DNA from: Alphaproteobacteria bacterium
Lineage (GTDB): Bacteria > Pseudomonadota > Alphaproteobacteria > UBA8366
Direction of reading: 5' to 3'
Length of the DNA: 34,807 nucleotides
NCBI GenBank assembly: GCA_029861675.1
Contig: JAOTYV010000010.1
Span: 1 to 34,807, forward strand
The notes under the pieces were generated by a model. The model saw only the letters and a list, made by a program, of their open reading frames with translations, did no database searches and was not told the DNA's origin. The position numbers were made by a program, and so were the translations under genes. Positions 1 through 7,858 of the stretch are shown piece by piece (the stretch's first letter is position 1; every line of letters begins with the position of its first letter).

Positions 1-1
1 C

Positions 2-1912
2 GCCGCTACCTCGGCCCGGATCGCCAAGCAGGCGCTCAAGCTGATCGACGTTAAATACGAGGTGCTGCCGCACGTCATCGATGTGCAGGAGGCGATGAAG
101 CCGGACGCGCCGGTGCTGCACGATTTCATCTATACGGACGGTGTCGAGCCGAAACCGAAAAAAGCGTCGAATGTCGCCAAACGGTTTGAATTTGCGATCG
201 GCGACCTCGAAGCCGGATTCGCGGCGGCCGACGTGATCGTCGAGCGCGAGTACACCACCAAACCGGTGCATCAAGCCTATATCGAGCCGCATGCGGCGGT
301 GGCGAGCATCGCGCCGGACGGCAAGGCGACGATCTGGAGCAGCAGTCAGGGCCAATTCATGGTGCGCAACGTCAGCGCCCGGTTGGCCGGCATGAAGATC
401 TCGGCGGTGAAGGCCATTCCGGCGGAGATCGGCGGCGGCTTCGGCGGCAAGACGATTGTCTATCTGGAGCCGCTGGCATTGGCGCTCTCGAAGATATCCG
501 GCCGGCCGGTCAAGATGGTGATGACCCGCGAGGATGTCTTTCGCGCTACCGGACCGACTTCCGGCTCGGCGAACACGGTCAAGATCGGCGCGACCAAGGA
601 TGGCCGCATCACGGCTGCTCAGTCGATCCTCCGGTTCCAGGCGGGCGCCTTTCCCGGGTCGCCGGTGCGCCAGGCCGCGAGCTGCACCTTCGCGCCGTAT
701 GATATCGAGAATGTGGAATCGGTCGGCTACGACGTCGTCATGAACCGTCCGAAGAGCAATTCCTATCGCGCACCCGGGTCGCCGATCGCGGCCTTTTCGG
801 TCGAGAGCGCCATGGACGACCTCGCGGCGGAGCTGGGAATGGATCCGCTCGAATTACGTCTGAAGAATGCGGCGGTCGAAGGAACGCGGGCGGCCTACGG
901 CCCGACCTTCCGCAAGATCGGTTTCAAGGAAACCCTGGAGGCGGCGAAACGGCATCCGCAATACGCCGTGCCGCTCGGCCCCAATCAGGGCCGCGGCGTG
1001 GCGTCCGGTTTCTGGTTCAACGTTGGCGGCGAGGCCAGCGCGGAAGTCCGGGTCAACGAAGACGGCACGGTCACCGTGACCACCGGCAACCCGGATATCG
1101 GCGGCTCGCGTGCGTCCATGGTCAACATGGCGGCGGAGGTTTTGGGAGTCGATACCAGCCAGGTGCAGGCGCTCGTGGCGGATACGGATTCGATCGGGTT
1201 CAGCGCCGTGACCGGCGGCAGCCGCGTGACTTTCGCGGCGGGCACGATGGTGATCGAAGCGGCGCGGTCGGTGATCCAGCAGTTGCGCGAGCGCGCGGCG
1301 AAGATTTGGGATATCGACGTTGACGCGGTCATCTGGGAAGATGGCCAAGCGCGGCCGGCCGGCCCCAATGCGGGTGATTTCGAGCCGATGAGCCTCTCCG
1401 ATCTTGCCGGCAAGGCGGGCTCCACGGGGGGCCCGATCAACGCCAGCAAATCGGCCAACGTGCAGGGGGCGGGACCGGGTTTCGGCACGCATATCTGCGA
1501 CCTGGAAGTCGATCCGGAGACCGGACGCGTCACCATCCTTCGCTATACGGCAATCCAGGACGCGGGCCGGGCGATCCATCCCGACTATGTCGAGGGCCAG
1601 ATGCAGGGCGGCGTCGCACAGGGCGTCGGGTGGGCGCTCAACGAAGAGTACATTTACAATGACGACGGGCAGCTCGAAAATCCGGGATTCCTGGACTATC
1701 GCATCCCGGTCGCCTCGGACCTGCCGATGATCGATACGGTCATTGTCGAAGTGCCGAGCGACATGCACCCCTTCGGCGTGCGCGGGGTGGGCGAGGTGCC
1801 GATCGCACCGCCGCTGGCGGCGGTCGCCAACGCGATCCGGAATGCCACCGGCCATCGTTTTGCGGATTTGCCGATTTCGCCTCCGAAGCTGCTGGCCGGC
1901 CTGGATGGTTAA
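2..1912 (+). CDS. Molybdopterin-binding (large) subunit of a xanthine dehydrogenase/CO dehydrogenase-family hydroxylase, 5' end cut by window
   Basis: The reading frame is open to the left edge, so the true start lies outside; about 636 residues are visible of a family usually 750-800 long. Family knowledge: the large subunit binds the Mo-molybdopterin cofactor and the substrate, and works with a 2Fe-2S small subunit and an FAD medium subunit. Seen in the sequence: the cofactor loop IGGGFGGK near position 430, the SYRAPGSP loop near 760, and the C-terminal GVRGVGEVPIAPP motif near 1780, whose glutamate is the catalytic base in this family. The active-site loop lacks the cysteine of true CO dehydrogenase (form I, AYxCSFR), so it is more likely a hydroxylase of an N-heterocycle, aldehyde or aromatic compound; the substrate cannot be told. 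No FAD or FeS subunit follows, so partners must be upstream. Confidence 0.9.
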   Translation, partial: AATSARIAKQALKLIDVKYEVLPHVIDVQEAMKPDAPVLHDFIYTDGVEPKPKKASNVAKRFEFAIGDLEAGFAAADVIVEREYTTKPVHQAYIEPHAAVASIAPDGKATIWSSSQGQFMVRNVSARLAGMKISAVKAIPAEIGGGFGGKTIVYLEPLALALSKISGRPVKMVMTREDVFRATGPTSGSANTVKIGATKDGRITAAQSILRFQAGAFPGSPVRQAASCTFAPYDIENVESVGYDVVMNRPKSNSYRAPGSPIAAFSVESAMDDLAAELGMDPLELRLKNAAVEGTRAAYGPTFRKIGFKETLEAAKRHPQYAVPLGPNQGRGVASGFWFNVGGEASAEVRVNEDGTVTVTTGNPDIGGSRASMVNMAAEVLGVDTSQVQALVADTDSIGFSAVTGGSRVTFAAGTMVIEAARSVIQQLRERAAKIWDIDVDAVIWEDGQARPAGPNAGDFEPMSLSDLAGKAGSTGGPINASKSANVQGAGPGFGTHICDLEVDPETGRVTILRYTAIQDAGRAIHPDYVEGQMQGGVAQGVGWALNEEYIYNDDGQLENPGFLDYRIPVASDLPMIDTVIVEVPSDMHPFGVRGVGEVPIAPPLAAVANAIRNATGHRFADLPISPPKLLAGLDG

Positions 1913-2008
1913 GACGTGACCGGTCGGGGTGCGGGTTTGGGCGGCGGCGCGGCGGATTGTTGGTTAACGGCCCGGAAGGAATAATTCGAAAGGTGCGCTG
2001 TCGGAGAC

Positions 2009-2037
2009 AAGACAACCGCGCCCGAGCGGACTAGAAT
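2009..2037 (+). promoter_or_regulatory. Candidate sigma70-type promoter for the cupin-metE-like pair
   Basis: A -35-like AAGACA (2009-2014), a 17-base spacer and a -10-like TAGAAT (2032-2037) lie 45 bases before the cupin start at 2082. The -10 matches five of six consensus bases. Assigned by eye only; alphaproteobacterial promoters are loose, so this is tentative. Confidence 0.4.
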
Positions 2038-2081
2038 ACGCTACGAAATTCACCGCCTCGGCGAGAGAGAGGAAGATCCCC

Positions 2082-2858
2082 ATGCAAGCAGTTGCCACTT
2101 CGGAAGCTGAAATCAAGGTAGTCGAACGCCCGGCCGGAGTCGGCGCCCGGCACAACTACGTCGGTGCCCCCGGCCTGATCGACGACAAGGCGCAGGCCTT
2201 TCTTGTTGTGCGGCCCTACGCGGGCGCGCGGGTCGAGCCGCATTTCCACGATGTGGATCAGTTCCAGGTTATCGTCGCGGGCGACGGCCGCATCGGCAAG
2301 AAAGAGGTTCGGCCGATCACATTCCAGTATGCCGACGCCTTTACGCCGTACGGACCGATCGTCGGGCGCGACGACGGCATCTCGTTTTTCACGCTGCGCA
2401 ATGTTTCGAGCGGCGGCCATTGGGCGATGCCGGGCAACAAGCACAACATGCCCTGCCGTGCCGGCCGCAATATCGAAGGCATCTTCGACCTGGGCAGCGT
2501 GAAGGTGAAGGCGAAGGAGACGATTCGCGAGGAGTTGATGAAGCCGCAGGATGATGGTGTTTGGACGGTCGGTATCCGGATGGGTGCGAATGCGACGGCC
2601 GACGGCATTGTGGCCGACCACAACGGTCAATATTACCTGATTTGCAGCGGATCGCTGATTCAGGACGGCAAGGAGCTGCCGAGCAACTCGCTGATCCGCG
2701 TTGACGCGGGTGAGGCGGCGCCAACGCTGACCGCCGGAAGCGAAGGTGCGGAAGTTCTGGCGATGCAGTTCGGGAAACCATCGGAGCGCCCCGGCTCGGA
2801 CCCGAGCAAGCTCGCCAGCCGCGATCCGAACGGATATGTCGAACGCAAGAACGCTTGA
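2082..2858 (+). CDS. Cupin-fold protein, probably bicupin, function unknown
   Basis: A 258-residue protein. Near residues 50-65 it carries a cupin motif 1 (PHFHDVDQFQVIVAGDG) with the metal-type HxH pair, but glutamine stands at the place of the usual glutamate. The second half (about 160-245) also reads as a beta-rich cupin-like half, so a bicupin is likely. The start is supported by a purine-rich GAGAGAGGAAG stretch shortly upstream. It lies 18 bases before the MetE-like gene and is probably cotranscribed with it. Cupins of this kind occur as dioxygenases, isomerases or sugar/acid-binding proteins; nothing here fixes the reaction. No signal peptide is seen, so it should be cytoplasmic. Confidence 0.75.
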   Translation: MQAVATSEAEIKVVERPAGVGARHNYVGAPGLIDDKAQAFLVVRPYAGARVEPHFHDVDQFQVIVAGDGRIGKKEVRPITFQYADAFTPYGPIVGRDDGISFFTLRNVSSGGHWAMPGNKHNMPCRAGRNIEGIFDLGSVKVKAKETIREELMKPQDDGVWTVGIRMGANATADGIVADHNGQYYLICSGSLIQDGKELPSNSLIRVDAGEAAPTLTAGSEGAEVLAMQFGKPSERPGSDPSKLASRDPNGYVERKNA

Positions 2859-2876
2859 GCGACGACTGATCGTCGG

Positions 2877-3908
2877 ATGGCCGACGCCTTGATTCCCACG
2901 ACGCTGGTCGGCAGCTATCCGCAGCCCGACTGGCTCGTGGACAAGGCGGTGCTGTTGGGCAGCGGCCCGCCGCGGGTGCGGATGCGCGATGTCTGGCGGG
3001 TGCCGGAAGCGTATCTCGCGGAAGCCCAGGACGACGCCACGCTGACGGCGATCACCGATCAGGAACGCGCCGGCATCGACATCGTCACCGATGGCGAGAT
3101 TCGCCGCGAAAGCTATTTCAACCGTTTCGCCAACGCGCTCGATGGCATCGACCTCGACCATCCGGCCGAAGTGCCGAACCGGCGGGGCAAAGCGACGCCG
3201 GTGCCGCGCGTCGTCGGGCCGATCCGGCGCACCCGCCCGGTTCAGGTGCGGGACGTGGAATTCCTGCGCGCCCATACGGACCGGCCGATCAAGATCACCA
3301 TTCCCGGCGCCTTCACCATGGCGAAGCTGGCGCTGGATGAGCATTACGGCGACCAGGAAGCGCTGATTGCGGCCTATGCCGCGGCGCTGAACGAAGAAGT
3401 CCAGGATTTGAAGAACGCCGGCGCGGATGTCATCCAGATTGACGAGCCCTATATGCAGGCGAATCCGGAGGAGGCCGACCGTTTCGGCGTCGCCGCGATC
3501 GATCAGGCGCTTGACGGCATATCGGGATCGACCATCGTGCATCTCTGTTTCGGCTATGCCTATGTGGTGAAGGACAAGCCGGAGGGCTATTCCTTCCTGC
3601 CGCAGCTCGACCAGTGCAGCGCCGGCGCGATCTCGATCGAAGCGGCGCAGCCCGAATTGGACCCGGTCATCCTGGAGCGCCTGCCGAGCAAGACCATTTT
3701 GTTCGGGGTCATCAGCCTGGGCACGAACGACGTCGAAACGCCCGCCCTGGTCGCCGAACGGCTGCGCGGCGCGCTTCGCCACATTACGCCGGACCGTCTG
3801 GTCGCCGCGCCCGATTGCGGCATGAAATACCTGCCGCGCGACGTGGCGTTCGGCAAGCTGAAGGCGCTGGTCGACGGCGCCGCGATCGTCCGGAGCGAGG
3901 TTTCTTAG
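2877..3908 (+). CDS. Cobalamin-independent methionine synthase (MetE C-terminal domain) family methyltransferase-like protein
   Basis: At 343 residues it is a single TIM-barrel domain corresponding to the C-terminal catalytic half of MetE, without the N-terminal half found in full MetE (about 750 residues). Seen: the N-terminal TTLVGSYPQPDWL signature, the substrate segment IQIDEPYM (residues 187-193), and the zinc-ligand pattern HLC (H222, C224) with a distal cysteine in APDCGMKYLP (C314). Family knowledge: these proteins transfer methyl groups to a thiol via zinc; short versions in catabolic clusters often act on substrates other than homocysteine. The pairing with a cupin 18 bases upstream suggests a small catabolic or demethylation module (inference). 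The true methyl donor is unknown. Confidence 0.85.
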   Translation: MADALIPTTLVGSYPQPDWLVDKAVLLGSGPPRVRMRDVWRVPEAYLAEAQDDATLTAITDQERAGIDIVTDGEIRRESYFNRFANALDGIDLDHPAEVPNRRGKATPVPRVVGPIRRTRPVQVRDVEFLRAHTDRPIKITIPGAFTMAKLALDEHYGDQEALIAAYAAALNEEVQDLKNAGADVIQIDEPYMQANPEEADRFGVAAIDQALDGISGSTIVHLCFGYAYVVKDKPEGYSFLPQLDQCSAGAISIEAAQPELDPVILERLPSKTILFGVISLGTNDVETPALVAERLRGALRHITPDRLVAAPDCGMKYLPRDVAFGKLKALVDGAAIVRSEVS

Positions 3909-3962
3909 ACCAATTCTTGTTTAAATCGACTCACGTGAAATGGTCTATCTCTTTAGTTTATA

Positions 3963-4008
3963 AGCAAATTCGTCGTCGCGAACCGTTTCGGTTCGCTCGG
4001 GATTTGCT
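3963..4008. repeat. Intergenic two-step inverted repeat (dyad element) between convergent genes
   Basis: Nested inverted repeats: outer arms AGCAAAT (3963-3969) and ATTTGCT (4002-4008), inner arms GCGAACC (3978-3984) and GGTTCGC (3990-3996) around a GTTTC loop. Both arms are perfect. It sits in the 144-base gap between the convergent MetE-like and ABC ATPase genes. The form resembles the dispersed intergenic palindromes common in alphaproteobacteria, and it could also act as a bidirectional terminator, although no clear T-run follows. Only one copy is visible in this window. Confidence 0.6.
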
Positions 4009-4052
4009 CTAGCGCCTCTGCCACCGGGAGCGTGTGTTACGGCGGCGGGCCG

Positions 4053-5027
4053 TTACTCGTTGTACAGGTGGCACGAAACCAAATGACCGGGGGCTATTTC
4101 GCGCAGCGGCGGGTCTTGGGTCGCACACTCCGGCTTTGCGAATGGACATCGGGTGTGGAATTGGCAGCCGCTGGGCGGATCCAGCGGCGACGGCACCTCT
4201 CCCGTGAGCACGATTTCGTCGTTCTGCAAGTCCGGATTGTCCGGGAGCACCGCCGAGAACAGTGCCTTGGTATACGGGTGCAATATCTTCTCGAACAAAT
4301 CTTCGGTGGCGGCATATTCGACGATGCGCCCGAGATACATCACGGCAGTTTGATGCGCCATGTGCCGGACCGTCGCCAAATTGTGCGCGATAAGCAGGTA
4401 GGCGACGTTTTCGCGCTTTTGAATGTCTTTGAGCAGATTCAGGATTTGCGCCCGGATGGAGACGTCCAAAGCGGATACCGGCTCGTCGAGCACGATAAGT
4501 TTTGGTTCCGACGCGAGCGCGCTGGCCAGGGCAACGCGCTGACGCTGGCCGCCGCTGAATTCGTGCGGATATTGCTGCGCGTGTTCCGCCCGCAAGCCGA
4601 CTTGCAGCAGCAAATCCGCCACGCGCTGTGCGATGTCGCTGCGGCTTCCCCATTTGTTCACGACAAGGGATTCGGCGATGATCTTGCCGACCGTCATTCG
4701 GGGGTTGAGCGACGACCACGGATCCTGGAAGACCGCCTGCACGCGGGACCGGTACTCGCGCAGCGCCTCGCCCTGAATGTTGTGGATTGGGTTGCCTTGC
4801 AGCAGAACGTGGCCGCTCGTTGGTTCTTCCAGATGGAGAATCAGCCGGGACGTCGTCGTCTTGCCGCACCCTGATTCTCCGACCAGCCCCAGCGTCTCTC
4901 CCGATCCGATCGAAAAGTCGACTCCGTCGACCGCTTTCACATGACCGATGGTTTTCGAAAACAGGATGCCCTTCGTGTAAGGGAAGTATTTGGACAGACC
5001 TTCGACACGCAGCAAGGGCTCCGTCAT
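4053..5027 (-). CDS. Peptide/nickel-type ABC transporter ATPase (DppF/OppF family)
   Basis: A 324-residue cytoplasmic ATPase that powers import with its partner ATPase. Seen: Walker A GESGCGKT (residues 50-57), Q-loop Q101 in FQDPWSSLNPR, signature FSGGQRQR (157-164), Walker B LIVLDEP (177-183) and switch histidine H215. The C-terminal extension has the cysteine-containing segment CQFHTRCPF typical of the oligopeptide/dipeptide ATPase C-terminal domain, which in some members binds an FeS cluster. Its start overlaps the previous gene by four bases (ATGA), so translation is coupled. It is the last gene of the five-gene importer operon running from 9507 to 4053. Confidence 0.95.
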   Translation of the reverse strand: MTEPLLRVEGLSKYFPYTKGILFSKTIGHVKAVDGVDFSIGSGETLGLVGESGCGKTTTSRLILHLEEPTSGHVLLQGNPIHNIQGEALREYRSRVQAVFQDPWSSLNPRMTVGKIIAESLVVNKWGSRSDIAQRVADLLLQVGLRAEHAQQYPHEFSGGQRQRVALASALASEPKLIVLDEPVSALDVSIRAQILNLLKDIQKRENVAYLLIAHNLATVRHMAHQTAVMYLGRIVEYAATEDLFEKILHPYTKALFSAVLPDNPDLQNDEIVLTGEVPSPLDPPSGCQFHTRCPFAKPECATQDPPLREIAPGHLVSCHLYNE

Positions 5028-6004
5028 GCGGGTTCCTCCAATTTCCAGCAGGCGGCCGTGTGCTCACTGCCGACGGTATAGGTCGCGGGATAGGCCGCTT
5101 GGCAACGGTCGTCGGCGTGCGGACACCGCGGTGCGAAACGGCAGCCTTGCGGCAGGTCGGAGAACTCCGGCGGCTGGCCTTCGATCGTGTGCAGGCGGTC
5201 CACTTGCACCTTCATCTTGGGCACGGAGGCGATCAGCGCCTGGGTATAGGGGTGGGCGGGGTTGTTGAAGACTTCGCGGACCGGTCCGCTCTCGACGATG
5301 CGCCCGGCGTACATGACGGCGACACGGTCGCACATTTTTGCGACGACGCCGAAGTCATGCGTGATGAACAGAATCGCCATGTCGGAGTCTTTCTGGAGCT
5401 CCTTGAGCAATTGCAGGTATTGCAACTGTATCGTCACGTCGAGGGCCGTCGTGGGCTCGTCCGCGATCATTACCTGGGGTTCGCAGCTGATCGCGATGGC
5501 GCCGACCACCCGCTGCTTCATGCCGCCGCTCAATTGGTGCGGATACTGGTGTATCCGTTGTTCCGGCGCGGCCAGCTTGACCTTGCGCAATGCCTCGACG
5601 GCCCGTTGGAACACGGTGTCCGCCGGACCCTCGAAATGCTTGGCGATCGCCTCGCGGAGTTGATTGCCGATCGTGAACACCGGGTTCAGGGAGGTCTGCG
5701 GATCCTGCAGGATCATGGCGATCTTGCGGCCGCGAATTCGGCGCATTTCCTGGTCGCTCTTGGTCAGCAGATCTTCTCCGTCCAGCAGGACCTCTCCCTG
5801 CACCGTGCGCGCCGCCCCTTGCGGGAGCAAGCGGAGCAGCGACAGGGCCGTCACGCTCTTACCGCAGGCCGATTCTCCGACCAGGCCCAACACCTCTCCC
5901 CGCCGCAGCGAAAAACTGACCCCGTCGACGGCTTTCACCACGCCGCGGCGCAAAAAGAAATGCGTGTGCAGGTCGCGCACGTCGAGAACGACGTCTCCCC
6001 TCAT
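5024..6004 (-). CDS. Peptide/nickel-type ABC transporter ATPase (DppD/OppD family)
   Basis: A 326-residue ATPase. The frame stays open further upstream, but the ATG at 6004 is chosen because it has a GGAGAG ribosome site just before it and gives the usual N-terminus (MRGDVVLDVRDLHTHF). Seen: Walker A GESACGKS (43-50; alanine replaces the more usual glycine after ESx), Q-loop Q100, signature LSGGMKQR (158-165), Walker B VMIADEP (178-184), switch histidine H216, and a C-terminal oligopeptide-ATPase domain with CRFAPRCPHAD. It couples by a four-base overlap to the DppF-like gene and follows the DppC-like gene after about 40 bases. Confidence 0.95.
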   Translation of the reverse strand: MRGDVVLDVRDLHTHFFLRRGVVKAVDGVSFSLRRGEVLGLVGESACGKSVTALSLLRLLPQGAARTVQGEVLLDGEDLLTKSDQEMRRIRGRKIAMILQDPQTSLNPVFTIGNQLREAIAKHFEGPADTVFQRAVEALRKVKLAAPEQRIHQYPHQLSGGMKQRVVGAIAISCEPQVMIADEPTTALDVTIQLQYLQLLKELQKDSDMAILFITHDFGVVAKMCDRVAVMYAGRIVESGPVREVFNNPAHPYTQALIASVPKMKVQVDRLHTIEGQPPEFSDLPQGCRFAPRCPHADDRCQAAYPATYTVGSEHTAACWKLEEPA

Positions 6005-6044
6005 GATCGCTCTCCATACGGCTTTTCGTCGATAATTCGGTTCA

Positions 6045-6872
6045 TCACAGTTGCCGCAATTTGGGGTCGAGGCGGTCCCGGAGCCAATCGCCGAACAGGT
6101 TAAAGGCAAGCACGACCAAGGTAATGGCGATCCCCGGAATCAGCGACAGCCACCAGGCGCTGGAAATCTTGCCGCGGCCCTCGGCGACCATCAGTCCCCA
6201 GGATGGGGTCGGCGGTGGAACGCCGGCGCCGAGGAAACTGAGAGAGGCTTCGGCCACGATCACCACGCCGACATGCAGGGTCAGCAGCACCATGAAGGTA
6301 TTCAACACGTTCGGCAGGATATGGGTCGCCATGATGCGCACCGGCGAACATCCATGCACCCTGGCCAATGCGACGAAGTCCCGTCCTTTCACGGCCAGCA
6401 CCTCGCCGCGCACCACCCGGGCGAATCGCGCCCAAAGCAGCAGGCTGATGGCGATGACGATGGTTTGCAGGCCCTGGCCCATGGTCACCGCCAGCAGCAA
6501 GGCGAACAGAATGGTGGGGAAGGCGAGAGCCGCATCGACGATGCGCATGAGCAGACTGTCCAGGCGGCCGCCGACATAGCCGGAGACGATGCCGATCGCC
6601 AGCCCCACACCGCCGCCCACCAAAAGCGCGAGTGCGGTCACGATCATGCTTACCCTGGCGCCATAAAACAGCCGGCTGAGGACGTCGCGCCCGAATATAT
6701 CGGTGCCGAGGATGTATTTTGCCGTCCCGCCTTCTTCCCAGACCGGGGGTATAAGCTTTTCCGGGAGCGATTGGTCGATCGGCGAATGCGGCGAGATCAG
6801 GGGTGCGAAGATCGCCATGAACAGCATGGCCGCGATTATGCCCACTGACAGCCAAGGCAGATTTCGCAACAT
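6045..6872 (-). CDS. ABC transporter permease, DppC/OppC family
   Basis: A 275-residue inner-membrane permease. The N-terminus MLRNLPWLSVGIIAAMLF is the first membrane segment, followed by the family signature LGTDIFGRDVLSR near residues 55-67, which is typical of DppC/GsiD-type subunits. Several more hydrophobic segments follow, and the cytoplasmic EAA coupling loop (EVLAVKGRDFVALARVHG, near 155-172) contacts the ATPases. It starts four bases after the DppB-like gene stops, as expected of a coupled pair forming the translocation pore. Confidence 0.95.
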   Translation of the reverse strand: MLRNLPWLSVGIIAAMLFMAIFAPLISPHSPIDQSLPEKLIPPVWEEGGTAKYILGTDIFGRDVLSRLFYGARVSMIVTALALLVGGGVGLAIGIVSGYVGGRLDSLLMRIVDAALAFPTILFALLLAVTMGQGLQTIVIAISLLLWARFARVVRGEVLAVKGRDFVALARVHGCSPVRIMATHILPNVLNTFMVLLTLHVGVVIVAEASLSFLGAGVPPPTPSWGLMVAEGRGKISSAWWLSLIPGIAITLVVLAFNLFGDWLRDRLDPKLRQL

Positions 6873-6876
6873 CTTG

Positions 6877-7797
6877 TTATTCCGCCAATCGGATGCGCGG
6901 GTCGATATAGGCGTAGAGGATATCGACCATCAGGTTGATGAGGAGGATTAGGACGGCGTCCATGATGATGACGGCCTGCAGGAGCGGGTAATCCCGGAAG
7001 ATCACGGCTTCGAACGTCAGCCGGCCGATGCCGGGCCAGGCGAAGACGGTTTCCGTGACGATGGCGCCGGTTACCAGGCCCCCCATGAACACGCCCCAGA
7101 GCGTGAGCACCGGGATCAGTGCATTTCGCAGACAATGCTTCCAGACCACGGTTGTCTCGCTCAAACCCTTGATGCGGGCGAGCTTGACGAATTCGCTATC
7201 CAGGATATCCAGCATGCTGGATCGGATCAGCCGCATGAACCCGGCGACAAGAAAGGTACCCAAGGTGATGGTCGGCAGGACGTAGTGAAGGGGCGTGCCC
7301 ATGCGCGCGGAGGGCAGCCAGCCCAGTTGCACGCTGAAAACATAGATCAACAGGATTCCGAGCCAGAAGTTGGGCGTGGCGATTCCCAACACGGCGATGG
7401 TTCCCGAGACCCTGTCTATCATGCTACCGCGGCGCACCGCCGACACGATGCCGAGCGGAATGGCCATGATCATGGCGAGAATCATGGCGGCTGGAACGAT
7501 CTTGAGGGTGTTGGGCAGGCGCGAGAAGAATATTTCCACCACCGGTCTGCGATAGCGGTGAGATACGCCGAGGTCGCCTTGCAGGACATTCACGACGAAG
7601 ATGCCGAACTGTTTGTACATCGGGGCGTCCAACCCCAAGGTTTCGATCAGGGCGGTGCGGTCTTCTTCGGTCGCATCTTCGGGCAGCATTAGGTCGACCG
7701 GATTGCCGGTGAGGCGCCCGAGGAAAAAGACGATCGTCGTCACCAGAGCGAGGAGAATGACCCCCTGCCATAGCCGCTGCAAAATATAGCGCCGCAT
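6877..7797 (-). CDS. ABC transporter permease, DppB/OppB family
   Basis: A 306-residue inner-membrane permease. Seen: first membrane segment with LLALVTTIVFFLGRLTGNP, the DppB-type region LGLDAPMYKQFGIFVVNVLQGDLG, several membrane spans, and the EAA loop EFVKLARIKGLSETTVVWKH near residues 200-220. It forms a heterodimeric pore with the next gene. The gap to the binding-protein gene upstream (7798-7857) holds small hairpins that may lower expression of permeases relative to the binding protein. Confidence 0.95.
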   Translation of the reverse strand: MRRYILQRLWQGVILLALVTTIVFFLGRLTGNPVDLMLPEDATEEDRTALIETLGLDAPMYKQFGIFVVNVLQGDLGVSHRYRRPVVEIFFSRLPNTLKIVPAAMILAMIMAIPLGIVSAVRRGSMIDRVSGTIAVLGIATPNFWLGILLIYVFSVQLGWLPSARMGTPLHYVLPTITLGTFLVAGFMRLIRSSMLDILDSEFVKLARIKGLSETTVVWKHCLRNALIPVLTLWGVFMGGLVTGAIVTETVFAWPGIGRLTFEAVIFRDYPLLQAVIIMDAVLILLINLMVDILYAYIDPRIRLAE

Positions 7798-7817
7798 TTA
7801 ATTTTGTCTTTCGGCAA

Positions 7818-7858
7818 GGGGAGTCCCCGCGGCCGCAAAGACCGCAGGGTGAAACCCT
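7818..7858 (-). promoter_or_regulatory. Intercistronic hairpins between binding-protein and permease genes
   Basis: Two short inverted repeats lie in the 60-base gap: AGGGT/ACCCT (7846-7850/7854-7858) around a GAA loop at the binding-protein stop codon, and GGGG/CCCC (7818-7821/7825-7828) next to the palindrome GCGGCCGC. There is no T-run, so they look like partial attenuation or mRNA-stabilising structures rather than a full terminator. Such elements commonly keep the binding protein in excess of the permeases. Confidence 0.4.

Noticed and set aside
2031..3782. Minus-strand open frame of 583 codons opposite the cupin and MetE-like genes
   Set aside because: Low-complexity composition and no motif; the plus-strand genes explain the region.
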